NCBI GenBank assembly: GCA_964486335.1 | Contig: CAZAMB010000015.1 | Location: 1 to 64,000, forward strand | Origin: CAZAMB01 sp964486335 | GTDB taxonomy: Bacteria; Planctomycetota; Phycisphaerae; UBA1845 | Length of the DNA stretch: 64,000 nucleotides | Direction: 5' to 3' | Part shown: piece after piece, positions 26,617 through 34,184 of the stretch | Layout of the letters: each line of letters opens with the position of its first letter | Numbering within the stretch: position 1 is the stretch's first letter | Notes under the pieces: model-generated | Told to the model about the DNA's origin: nothing | Database searches by the model: none | The model's input: the letters and a program-made list of their open reading frames with translations, nothing else | Translations under genes and position numbers: made by a program

Positions 26617-26939
26617 GCGCCCAAGCACCACAACCGGCCGCACATGGTCAACCAGCTCCTCGACTTTTTTCACAGGCCAACACCCACGGTAATGGGCCGT
26701 TGCAGCTATCGGCTTTGCCGGATCCTTGCACGTCAACGGAAGTCGCCGCCGTACTCGGCAAGTCGCCGAAAACCATCGTGGACTGGTGCCAGGAGCGCGC
26801 GTACACTCACATCCCGTGCTTTCGGCTCGGCAACCGGTGGTATCACCGCGTACCCGAGCTGATGAAGTGGCTCAACGGGATCAAGAGTGGTCAGATTGAG
26901 TTTCGCCGTAGGCCGCGCATCTCCGAGAACAGGAGGTGA
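26613..26939 (+). CDS. Excisionase-like helix-turn-helix protein
   Basis: 108 residues from the ATG at 26613, overlapping the methylase stop. The C-terminal half (STEVAAVLGKSPKTIVDWCQ, HIPCFRLGNRWYHRVPELMK) is a MerR/Xis-type DNA-binding domain. Directly upstream of the integrase it most likely acts as the recombination directionality factor. The N-terminal 35 residues are unstructured in appearance. Confidence 0.75.
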   Translation: MSAQAPQPAAHGQPAPRLFSQANTHGNGPLQLSALPDPCTSTEVAAVLGKSPKTIVDWCQERAYTHIPCFRLGNRWYHRVPELMKWLNGIKSGQIEFRRRPRISENRR

Positions 26940-26942
26940 CGC

Positions 26943-28256
26943 ATGGCGAGAAGGGAGGAACGCTCTCAACGATGGACTAAATCGGAACGCGTCGGAGAAG
27001 TCACGCTCTTCCTCACGACTCAAAGCCCCTATTGGCAGATGTATTGGGCCACGCGCTGCCCGCCAACCGACGCACAAGGCGGTCGCGGCAAACGGCGTGA
27101 GAAAGTCCACAGGAAGAGTACCGGCGAAACCGATCTCGCGTTTGCTCGGCTCGTTGCTGGCCGGAAAAGTGAAGAGCTTTTCAAGCATCGGCACTACCCA
27201 GAAAAGAGCGACGAACTCGAACGGACGCGAATCGGGCCGGTAATCGAAGGCTTCATCGAGTACATCGAAACCCTTGGTCGAAACCGCGAGTATGTGACCA
27301 AGCTCAAGAGTCGCCTGACGAGCTTGGCTCAGTGGATGGAGAAACGGCAATTGTTGTTTGTGCAGGACATAAGCCCCAACCTCTTGGTGAAGTTCCAGGC
27401 GCATCTTCGCAACGAGCGCAAGGCAGGCGCCTCAACGGCCAACCATTACCTTGACGCCATCCACAACTTCTTCGGATATGTGATCTTCAAGCGTAGGCTC
27501 ATGCCGGGACCCAACCCCGCAGCCACCGGCCGCCAGGCCGAACTCGACCGCCTCCCGCATCGGGTGGTTCCACCACCTACCATCTACCCCGACCAGGTCA
27601 ATGCTGTAATCGAAGCCGCCGCAAGGCGCTTCGACCCGCAGATCGTCAACCTGATCGTGTTCGTTTGCGAAGGCGGCTTCCGCTTCCAGGAGCTTCAGTT
27701 TTTGCAAGTCGGTGACATCAACTTGCAAGAGCGGGAGATCATCCTGGACATCAAGCGGCCCGACCCGGAGCGTGTTCGCCCGGAACTGCGGAGACGCTGC
27801 ATGACCGCGGAAGGCCTGTGGATCCCAAAGACCCGGGCCGCCAGGCGGCCGATTCACATTTCCGACCGGCTGGCCCGCGTGATTGCCTCGATGGGCTTGG
27901 GCGACCCCTCGGACTGGGTTTTCCTCAACCAGGCGGGTCACCAGATCGCTGAGAACAAGACCCTCGATCGGCTCAAGCGGTTCGCCCTGGAAGCCAAGGT
28001 GCTTCTGGAGACGGACGCCGAAACCAAACGGGTTCGCTCTCTACTCCGTTGGCACTGGTTGCGGCATTACCACCGCACCCGGGCCCACGTGAGTAAGATT
28101 CGGCGCGAGGTGTCCAAGCTGGCGATGGGTCACGCCGCCGACCCGATCCACGACCATTATCGTGGACTGGATCGGTTCGCGTTTCACGCCGAGTACGAGA
28201 AGTTCGACAGCGGAATCGACGACGCGTTGTTGGGCCCGAAAAAGAGCGCAAAGTGA
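26943..28256 (+). CDS. int: Tyrosine recombinase (integrase)
   Basis: 437 residues; AGGAGGT lies 5 nt before the ATG. There is an N-terminal SAM-like core-binding domain (about residues 120-185). The catalytic domain carries the first Arg in GGFRFQELQFLQ, the H-x-x-R box WHWLRHYHRTRAH, and the nucleophile region MGHAADPIHDHYRGLDR. It would integrate and excise the element by site-specific recombination at a tRNA-like site. The candidate core lies 73 nt beyond its stop. Confidence 0.88.
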   Translation: MARREERSQRWTKSERVGEVTLFLTTQSPYWQMYWATRCPPTDAQGGRGKRREKVHRKSTGETDLAFARLVAGRKSEELFKHRHYPEKSDELERTRIGPVIEGFIEYIETLGRNREYVTKLKSRLTSLAQWMEKRQLLFVQDISPNLLVKFQAHLRNERKAGASTANHYLDAIHNFFGYVIFKRRLMPGPNPAATGRQAELDRLPHRVVPPPTIYPDQVNAVIEAAARRFDPQIVNLIVFVCEGGFRFQELQFLQVGDINLQEREIILDIKRPDPERVRPELRRRCMTAEGLWIPKTRAARRPIHISDRLARVIASMGLGDPSDWVFLNQAGHQIAENKTLDRLKRFALEAKVLLETDAETKRVRSLLRWHWLRHYHRTRAHVSKIRREVSKLAMGHAADPIHDHYRGLDRFAFHAEYEKFDSGIDDALLGPKKSAK

Positions 28257-28279
28257 GCCTTACTGCGGACTCATTGCGC

Positions 28280-28295
28280 GCGCCTTTTTTGGCGC
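28280..28295. repeat. Short inverted repeat after the integrase gene
   Basis: GCGCC at 28280-28284 and GGCGC at 28291-28295 flank T6. The stem is only 5 bp and the T-run is in the loop, so a terminator role is doubtful. Confidence 0.35.
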
Positions 28296-28328
28296 TCCTA
28301 AGTTGAGGAATGATAACGACTTACGTAA

Positions 28329-28348
28329 TGGAGGCGGGGGGAATCGAA
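28329..28348 (-). other. Candidate attachment core: 3' end of tRNA-Ala or tmRNA
   Basis: Read on the - strand the 20 bases are TTCGATTCCCCCCGCCTCCA: a T-loop (TTCGATT), the 3' half of the T-stem, and an acceptor strand ending in A73. The acceptor strand would place U at position 70, giving the G3-U70 pair that marks AlaRS substrates (tRNA-Ala and tmRNA). The matching 5' T-stem half is absent (ACGAA instead of Gs), so this is a 3' fragment left by integration, not a functional gene. No second copy was seen in the window. Confidence 0.6.
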
Positions 28349-28352
28349 TTCG

Positions 28353-28369
28353 TCACCGAAAGTCGGTGA
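28353..28369. repeat. 7-bp inverted repeat next to the att core
   Basis: TCACCGA and TCGGTGA flank AAG. It sits 4 nt from the candidate core and could be an integrase or excisionase arm site. Confidence 0.4.
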
Positions 28370-28530
28370 AATCGTTGTTCTTGATACCGAAATAGCGGTT
28401 GTATCGAAGCTTACGAAAAAGCCGACTTGACCACTCGTGACCCGTTGAGACTCATGAAGGCCGTCAGAAACCGCGTTTTGCGGGTACCCATCGGGTACTC
28501 ATTTTCCGGACAAGTGTTTTGTCTGCGTGA

Positions 28531-29394
28531 TCAGGATGGAGCGACAAGTAGCGGCAGTAGCCTGACTCGGAGCAGGCTTATCACCGTTTTCAATTCGGTC
28601 GATTGGGGGAGGTCCGAGCGTCGCAGGAAGGCGCTCCACTGTTTCTGCTTGGCAGCATCCGTTGCGAACTCATCGGTAAAGGCTAGCGGCACTCCCTTCG
28701 GAAGAACTGTGCGACGGCGTTCAAACGTGGCTTGGATGGCTGATGCGAGCACGGCGTCGTTCAAATCAAATTGAGACAATAGAACCCACGCATCATAGAA
28801 GTCTTTCATGCGGCTGTTAGCCATTCCAAGGGACACCATCGCTTCCAACTTTTCCGCGACAACGGTCTCGGGCGGATACATGCGCAGGTGCGGTGCGGGT
28901 TGATCCAGGAGCGTTGGATAATCAGCGGTTGTTGCCGCCGGTGTTACAACATCACCGAACCCGACATCGACTTGCAGGTTAAGTTTGGCATTGCCCAGGT
29001 TGGCGGACAAACGCAGTCTTATCCCCGCGTAAGCGTGTTCGTCACGGATGGGTGCCGCTGTCACGGAATCCGCGTTGAATGTAATGCCGTCTGCCTCGAC
29101 CGCTTGCCCGCAAACGTCACGAAACATGTCCAGCAGCCGCGCCTCGGAAGGGTCTCCGAACCCAAGGAGGTCGAGGTCACGTGTGGGACGATGCAGCGCT
29201 CCGGTCCACACGGAAAACAGCATGGCCCCTTTCAAGACAAACGCATCGGCGTGTTGAGATTGGCTTAGGCGGTAGAGCAATCGTTCGACAGCGAAACGCA
29301 TCAGCAGGCGATTGTACTCCTCACCTGATTCCGCACAGAGATTCAACAATCGTTGTCGAACCGAATGAGCAATGCCTTGTTCGTCTGGTCTCAC
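28531..29394 (-). CDS. abiEii: AbiEii-family nucleotidyltransferase toxin
   Basis: 287 residues from a GTG whose GTGA overlaps the antitoxin stop. The nucleotidyltransferase core is present: FVLKGAMLFSVW, then RPTRDLDLLGFG with the DxD metal-binding pair, and later PPETVVAEKLEAMV and MKDFYDAWVL typical of AbiEii. These toxins modify tRNA acceptor ends or otherwise block translation. Together with AbiEi they form a type IV toxin-antitoxin system giving abortive phage infection and element maintenance. The longer open frame upstream overlaps the antitoxin and is not used. Confidence 0.9.
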   Translation of the reverse strand: MRPDEQGIAHSVRQRLLNLCAESGEEYNRLLMRFAVERLLYRLSQSQHADAFVLKGAMLFSVWTGALHRPTRDLDLLGFGDPSEARLLDMFRDVCGQAVEADGITFNADSVTAAPIRDEHAYAGIRLRLSANLGNAKLNLQVDVGFGDVVTPAATTADYPTLLDQPAPHLRMYPPETVVAEKLEAMVSLGMANSRMKDFYDAWVLLSQFDLNDAVLASAIQATFERRRTVLPKGVPLAFTDEFATDAAKQKQWSAFLRRSDLPQSTELKTVISLLRVRLLPLLVAPS

Positions 29395-29993
29395 GATACC
29401 ATTTCCAGATACGGTCGCAGGATACCCGTCACGCGACACACCTTCGCGTATCGCCAAAGATCATCGCGAGTGAACCGCCGACTTCGTAGTCCTTCTCTAA
29501 GTGCCTCAAGGGCGACGTCAAGCCCGATCTTGTTGCGGTACTTGAAGCAATCCGCAACCGTCTTGGCCGCGGAATAGACCGCGACTTGGACACCCTCGAT
29601 CTGATGATGTTCGATGCCAGCCGTGCGCGCAGCGCCAGAAAATCGAACGACCCTCAGTGTCGTGCCGGGTACGCTTGGCTTGCGCGCCCGACGGTCTATG
29701 GCCACCCAAACTTCAAAGGGGTTTTGCGTTCCGATCTCGTGAAAACGCAGGGCCGACAGCAGACAGATGACGCCGTGCGGCACTTTCTTGGCGACCTGGG
29801 CAAGCGAGTGATTCACCGTGGGTTCGGCGTCGGCTGGCGCATATACACCGCGAGTCACCCGGACGAGGAGACCCTCAGCAACAAGCCGGCGGAGATGCTC
29901 GGGGTGAAAACCACGCGCGCCGACTTCGCGCACGCTCACCATCCCTTTTTTCTGAACGAGTTTCAGAACTTGGTTCTTCGCGGTAATCGCCAT
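29391..29993 (-). CDS. abiEi: AbiEi-family antitoxin and transcriptional repressor
   Basis: 200 residues. The N-terminal winged helix (VLKLVQKKGMVSVREV, HPEHLRRLVAEGLLVRVTRG) binds DNA. The C-terminal domain (VWVAIDRRARKPSVPG, VYSAAKTVADCFKYRNKIG) is the conserved AbiEi antitoxin domain. AbiEi neutralises AbiEii without direct binding and represses the operon. An inverted repeat of the expected type lies directly upstream. No Shine-Dalgarno sequence precedes the ATG, so translation may be leaderless or nearly so. Confidence 0.9.
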   Translation of the reverse strand: MAITAKNQVLKLVQKKGMVSVREVGARGFHPEHLRRLVAEGLLVRVTRGVYAPADAEPTVNHSLAQVAKKVPHGVICLLSALRFHEIGTQNPFEVWVAIDRRARKPSVPGTTLRVVRFSGAARTAGIEHHQIEGVQVAVYSAAKTVADCFKYRNKIGLDVALEALREGLRSRRFTRDDLWRYAKVCRVTGILRPYLEMVS

Positions 29994-30039
29994 GTGTAAT
30001 ACTGTCGTCTTTTTCTAATATCTGTCAACAGTTTTACAC
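29994..30039 (-). promoter_or_regulatory. abiE promoter with flanking operator half-sites
   Basis: GTGTAATACTGT (29994-30005) and ACAGTTTTACAC (30028-30039) form an 11/12 inverted repeat. A consensus -35 TTGACA (- strand, 30028-30023) overlaps the distal half-site. The -10 must lie near the proximal half-site, which abuts the start codon. The arrangement fits negative autoregulation by AbiEi, as established for this family. Confidence 0.75.
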
Positions 30040-30439
30040 GCAACGATACGCTAAAAAAGCTGTAACAGGCCGAACGGTCCTATAAAGGTCAAACCGCCGC
30101 CACGCTGAGGCCATCAAGAGTCGTAAACCGCTCACGAAAAAGGCCGGCAGATTTCCGCTTTGGTCCTCCACGGGAATTCTGACTGTGCGACAACCAATTG
30201 TACGACTGAGTCGGACAAACTGCCTTGTGGGCAATCTTCCGGCTCAAGAAGCAGGATCTTACGTCCGCCAAGCAAGGCTATGACTACTGTGGCAAATCGC
30301 CTCCTTCGCAAGTAGGACAGCTCCACGCGCACCTCACTGCAATTGCACACTATCCCCTGCGGACGGGATCAATCCAAAAGGTAAGGGGGCGGCATCTTAA
30401 TTGAAAATCTGAGTGGCGGCACCTTGGTGTCTTCGCCAT
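30040..30439. other. Gene-free spacer
   Basis: 400 nt between the abiE promoter and the end of the methyltransferase-rhodanese gene. Short frames exist on both strands, but none has a ribosome site or a recognisable product. It may contain the right boundary of a mobile segment; no repeat was found. Confidence 0.4.
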
Positions 30440-31357
30440 CTACGGCAGCTTCCCATACCAGCCTTGCATTCCGTTTTCAAGCGAGCGGGCGCCAATCCCG
30501 CGCTCTCGAAGGAGCTTCGCGGCGGTGGCGGCCGAATGGCCGGCATTGCAAACCGTGACGACACACGCATCCGTCGGCACGTAGAGCTTTGCCATGGCGT
30601 CCGGATCATTCGCCTTGAGGGCGGCGCTGGCGCTGAAGTGGATGCTTCCCGAAATGGCGCCTTTAGCCCTGTCCTGGTCGTTGCGAACATCAACAACAAC
30701 GACGGGTTTCCCCTCTTTGAGCCACTGCCGGAGTGTGTCGGCATCCACGGTTGCATTCACTCGCTCGAACACGGCATAATGAAACTGCTGCGGCTTGCCC
30801 CACGGAGTCAGGTGCGTTTCGGCCAACTCCTTCTTGAGGTAGAAACCATTCCCCAACTCGGCGGCAAGTTTTTTTCCGTCGTACCGTTCAACCGGAAGTC
30901 CGCTGCATTTTTCGGGACCGTCGAGCGCGAATGTACCGATGACCAGATGCCCGCCTACGGGAACGCTTCGCTCTGCCAGGGCAATGTACTTCCGGCGGTC
31001 CCCGGGGTCGGTCAGGAAGTGGAATACCGCCCGGTCGTGCCAGACGTCGAACGGGCCCAAGTCATCCACGGCAGTCACATCTCCAGCAACCCATCGAACC
31101 TGTGACGCCCTTGCTCCCAATCGCTGCCGCGCCCGATCCAACGCGCCTTGCGAGATGTCCAGCACCGTCAACGCGTATCCGGCATCGAGTAGCCTATCGA
31201 CGAGCACGGACGTTCCCCCGCCTACGTCGATAACCATGCCGCGCGGGGCGACCTCGGTGATGAGCATTAGCGAAGTGCGCGGATCAACCTGCGTCCAACT
31301 GACTTCGGCGTCAGTCTTGGTAGCGTAGACGTTCTCCCAATGCTCTTTCCGGCTCAT
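30440..31357 (-). CDS. SAM-dependent methyltransferase fused to rhodanese domain
   Basis: 305 residues from the ATG 4 nt after the cupin stop. Residues 1-200 are a class I methyltransferase of the TehB/thiopurine-methyltransferase-like type, with the SAM-binding VIDVGGGTS at 42-50 and acidic GDV at 92-94. Residues 204-305 are a rhodanese domain with active-site Cys270 in VCNAGHSAATA. The pairing suggests transfer of sulfur or selenium plus methylation, as in thiol, selenide or tellurite detoxification (inference). It is the third gene of the selenoprotein operon. Confidence 0.85.
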   Translation of the reverse strand: MSRKEHWENVYATKTDAEVSWTQVDPRTSLMLITEVAPRGMVIDVGGGTSVLVDRLLDAGYALTVLDISQGALDRARQRLGARASQVRWVAGDVTAVDDLGPFDVWHDRAVFHFLTDPGDRRKYIALAERSVPVGGHLVIGTFALDGPEKCSGLPVERYDGKKLAAELGNGFYLKKELAETHLTPWGKPQQFHYAVFERVNATVDADTLRQWLKEGKPVVVVDVRNDQDRAKGAISGSIHFSASAALKANDPDAMAKLYVPTDACVVTVCNAGHSAATAAKLLRERGIGARSLENGMQGWYGKLP

Positions 31358-31361
31358 CGGT

Positions 31362-31874
31362 TCACGGCTTCTTGGCGTTGCGGGGATCGTCTGCGGGGTT
31401 GAGATAATTGATTTGCCATGGCCCCTCGCCATGAAACTGCACGATGGTCTCACCCGTAACCCACGCGAAGTGTTTCATGCCCGCAGGCCAGTAGCCGAAT
31501 GAACCAGTCGGCATGGCTTTGCCCATTGCCCTGTCGATTTTTTCGCCCATCGCGATATGGAACGTTCCCGCAATCACAGTAATCCGTTCGGCCTTGGGAT
31601 GCGTGTGCGGAGGAATAGTGAAGCCGTCAGGAGCCTTAACTCGGAACACGAACGGCCCCGGCTTGGACGGGTCCCCCTCCAACACCGCAATCTCCGCGCC
31701 GGCGGGTAGCGACGCGGGGCCGGTCTTCCATTTCACTTCAGCCGGAGGATAGACATTGAACATGGCGGCTTCGGAATCTTTTCCCATGCCGGGCATTTCC
31801 TGGGAGCTTGCCTGCGTGACAAGGTAGAGTCCGAGCAGGCATAGGCTCAGGGCAAGCACTGAGCGTCGATTCAT
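31362..31874 (-). CDS. Exported cupin-domain protein
   Basis: 170 residues. Of two in-frame ATGs, the second is chosen because AAGGAG lies 6 nt before it and directly abuts the first. A signal peptide (SVLALSLCLLGLYLVTQASS) precedes a single cupin domain with IPPHTHPKAERITVIAGTFH and FGYWPAGMKHFAW. The His and Glu ligands of the metal site are present. The ligand or reaction is unknown. It lies 40 nt after the selenoprotein stop and 4 nt before the methyltransferase-rhodanese gene. Confidence 0.8.
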   Translation of the reverse strand: MNRRSVLALSLCLLGLYLVTQASSQEMPGMGKDSEAAMFNVYPPAEVKWKTGPASLPAGAEIAVLEGDPSKPGPFVFRVKAPDGFTIPPHTHPKAERITVIAGTFHIAMGEKIDRAMGKAMPTGSFGYWPAGMKHFAWVTGETIVQFHGEGPWQINYLNPADDPRNAKKP

Positions 31875-31914
31875 TTTCATCTCCTTGATGATGGCCAACG
31901 GAATCAAGGTCTCG

Positions 31915-32961
31915 CTAACTGCCGAGGATTTCCTTGATGACCTTCTCGTACTTCTTCTCGTCGCCATTTTCGAAACCAACCTGCGTGTATCGAACGACGC
32001 CAACTGCGTCGATGATGAAGGCCGGTCACCCAAACGCATATTCTTTACCGAGCGCGGACTTGTACCCCTCGAAAACGGGATATGTCACTTTGAGTTCCTT
32101 GGTAAGCTTGCGCGCCTCCTCGACCTCCGGGTGCATCGAGATCACGAAAACGTGAAGACCTTTGTCACCATACCGTTCGTGAAATTTCTGGAGATGAACC
32201 ATCTCCTCACGCGAGAACGCTCAGTATCGTGAGAAGAAACCAACCGCCGCCTTCGGCTGTGTCTCCTTGCCTTGTTCATCACGGAAAGTAAGCCGCCCGT
32301 CTTTGCCGACGAGCGCAAGCGGCTTGCCGCTTTGGATGGACGGAAGTTCAACTGCCGGGAACCGATCACCGACGGCCAGCCGCTCGCGACTCGTGGTGGA
32401 CTTGGCTACCGGCTTGCCCGCGAGCAACTCCTCCAGGGCTTCAGCCCAGAGCTCCTCATCGCCCTTTCCGAATCCAACTTGGGCGTAGCGAATCACTCCG
32501 CCCTTGTCGACGATTCCGAGTGTGTCACCGGCAGCAAATTGCTTGGCAATGTCCGAATCCGGTCCATGCAACAGCGGGATCTTAAGGCCCATGTCCTTTC
32601 CGAGTTGCTGCAGTTCCTTCATATCGCCGCGATGCGATATCCCGACCACGACCACGCCGCGTACCTGAAACCGATCGCTCAGCGCTTGAAGCTCCTTGAG
32701 CTGAGCTCGGCATTGCAGGCAGTCCGGCTGAAGCAGATGAACCACCAGCGCGGCCGGTTTCGAGTCGCCCGAGCTTCCTTTGAGAGACAGCGCCCCGTCA
32801 GCGATGGTCAAATCAACTTGCGTCCCATCCGTCGACGGCAGCGAGACCTTCGGAAGCGTGCTCCCGACTGTAAACTCCGCCCATGCGCGTGTTCCGCCGA
32901 AGGCACCAACGGCCAACACAACGACCAAACGGGTCCATTTTCCTAGTGGGTGAGAAATCAT
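31915..32961 (-). CDS. Two-domain thioredoxin-like selenoprotein with two in-frame UGA codons
   Basis: The frame runs 349 codons to TAG at 31915 if UGA at 32221-32223 (residue 247) and at 32026-32028 (residue 312) are read as selenocysteine. AGGAG lies 7 nt before the ATG; a signal peptide (RLVVVLAVGAFGGTRAWA) follows. Domain 1 (about 31-205) has a standard CLQC at 81-84. Domain 2 (about 215-348) is a second AhpC/TSA-TlpA-like fold. Its FFSRYUAFSREEM places Sec where the first Cys of the CxxC lies, and its FGUPAFIID places Sec just before the cis-Pro. Both domains end alike (VIRYAQVGFGKGDEE; VVRYTQVGFENGDEK), showing coding continues past both UGAs. Each UGA is followed by a SECIS-like hairpin. 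Conventional gene callers would end the gene at 32221. The alternative is a gene with two nonsense mutations. Confidence 0.82.
31995..32011 (-). promoter_or_regulatory. Bacterial SECIS-like hairpin 2
   Basis: 14 nt after UGA-2 a 6-bp stem CGACGC/GCGUCG closes the loop AGUUG. The loop begins 21 nt after the UGA with G in second position. The geometry is nearly identical to that of hairpin 1. Confidence 0.72.
32190..32206 (-). promoter_or_regulatory. Bacterial SECIS-like hairpin 1
   Basis: On the mRNA, 14 nt after UGA-1 a perfect 7-bp stem GGAGATG/CATCTCC closes a GUU loop. The loop begins 22 nt after the UGA and its first base is G. The general bacterial SECIS model has a loop of 3-14 nt, about 16-37 nt from the UGA, with G in the first two positions, so this fits. 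Confidence 0.75.
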
Positions 32962-33055
32962 CTCGATGCTCCTTTTTCGTTCAGGCACTCTTAGCCCCGG
33001 CACGGCGTGCGGTTCCGTGCCCGCTCTTGCCCTTGGGAGCTTATGCTCCCACCAG

Positions 33056-33083
33056 CCATAATGGAAATGCATTGCTATTATGG
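33056..33083. promoter_or_regulatory. Probable LysR operator in the divergent promoter region
   Basis: CCATAAT (33056-33062) and ATTATGG (33077-33083) form a perfect 7-bp inverted repeat around AATGCATT (33066-33073). It lies in the 140-nt AT-rich gap between the leftward selenoprotein operon and the rightward LysR gene, where LysR-type proteins bind to control both. Confidence 0.6.
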
Positions 33084-33101
33084 TTATCATGCGTATTGCT
33101 T

Positions 33102-34007
33102 ATGAACACCAATCTCCTTCAGGCGTTTCTGGCCGTCAGCCGTCACCGTAGCTTCACCCGCGCTGCAGCCGACCTGTCCGTCTCGCAACCTGCCGTATCC
33201 CGTCAGATTCAGCAATTGGAGCGTCAACTCGGCGTTAAACTGTTCGAGAAAATCGGTAAGTCTCTTCACCTCACCGACGCCGGGCGAACCTTGGCGGACG
33301 AGGCGGGAAGCGTACTCGGCAACCTTGGTCGAATTGTCGAGGTCGTTCGCGCGCACGCCGCTCCGAGCGTTGGACGGCTTCGAATCGGCGCGGCCACGAC
33401 GCCGGGGCTGTACATGCTTCCGAGCCCCTTGGGCGAGTTTCTTCGGAAACATCCCGCGGTCGAGCTCTCCTACCTAATCGAGCCCTCCGACCAGATTGTG
33501 CGCCGGGTAGTGGCCAACGAGATCGACGTCGGTTTCATCGGGGCGTCGGTTGAAGCAAGCGGTATCGTTTCGGAAGCAATCGCAAACGACGAAGTCGTGT
33601 GCTTCGCCAGTCCTCGCCATCCCGCGGCACGGCTAAAACGAATCGACATCCGTAGTTTGCTGGATGCGACTTGGATCGCGCGTCCCAAGGGCTCGGCTAC
33701 TCAGGCCCTATTTGACTCTTGGCAAACCGCAATCGGAGTTCGGTTCGAACACACGATCGAGCTGGCATGCCCCGAGGGCATCCGCGCCTTGGTGGCCGCC
33801 GGCGTTGGGCTTTCGTACATGTCCACGTACGGTCTGCACGATTCGTTGCGCAGGCGCACTTTGGTCAAGCTTCCGATCAACGGAATGAGGCTTCGCCGGT
33901 CGATCATTGCGATTCATCACGTAGACAAGCAAGTGTCGCCTGTAATGGACGAGTTCTTAGGAATCGTTCGCGAGGCGTTTCGAAAGCTACCCAGGATCAA
34001 GGACTAA
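33102..34007 (+). CDS. LysR-family transcriptional regulator
   Basis: 301 residues from the ATG at 33102; the frame extends upstream but lacks a good start. The N-terminal winged HTH is complete (LLQAFLAVSRHRSFTRAA, LSVSQPAVSRQIQQLERQLG, LFEKIGKSLHLTDAG). The periplasmic-binding-like effector domain follows (VGRLRIGAATTPGLYMLPS, EIDVGFIGAS). It is transcribed divergently from the selenoprotein-cupin-methyltransferase/rhodanese operon and is the obvious candidate regulator of it. It resembles the CysB/CbbR branch loosely; the effector is unknown. Confidence 0.87.
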   Translation: MNTNLLQAFLAVSRHRSFTRAAADLSVSQPAVSRQIQQLERQLGVKLFEKIGKSLHLTDAGRTLADEAGSVLGNLGRIVEVVRAHAAPSVGRLRIGAATTPGLYMLPSPLGEFLRKHPAVELSYLIEPSDQIVRRVVANEIDVGFIGASVEASGIVSEAIANDEVVCFASPRHPAARLKRIDIRSLLDATWIARPKGSATQALFDSWQTAIGVRFEHTIELACPEGIRALVAAGVGLSYMSTYGLHDSLRRRTLVKLPINGMRLRRSIIAIHHVDKQVSPVMDEFLGIVREAFRKLPRIKD

Positions 34008-34184
34008 ACGTTTGAAAGAGCCTGATTACGCGAAACGGGCCGGTCCGCAGGTTAAATCGTCCCTACCCTGCGAACAAATCGTCGGCGTGGACCTCCAGAG
34101 AGCATGACAATATATTGGCGCGTCAATCCTGCGGCGGCGCGGTGTCGCGAGGATGCGGTTCGCTCTAACAAGGGAGACAGACAG

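Noticed and set aside
28321..28440. A complete tRNA or tmRNA gene next to the integrase
   Set aside because: Only the 3' 20 bases match; the T-stem partner strand and everything 5' of it do not fold as a tRNA or tmRNA.
30034..30350. Small - strand frames between abiE and the methyltransferase
   Set aside because: They overlap each other in several frames, lack ribosome sites and match nothing I recognise.
31885..32232. + strand frames opposite the region after UGA-1
   Set aside because: The - strand continuation reads as a redoxin domain; the + strand frames do not resemble any protein.
32221..32961. Redoxin gene ending at UGA-1 as a complete protein
   Set aside because: This would end in the middle of the second thioredoxin domain just before its active site, and the following 100 codons are clearly homologous coding sequence.
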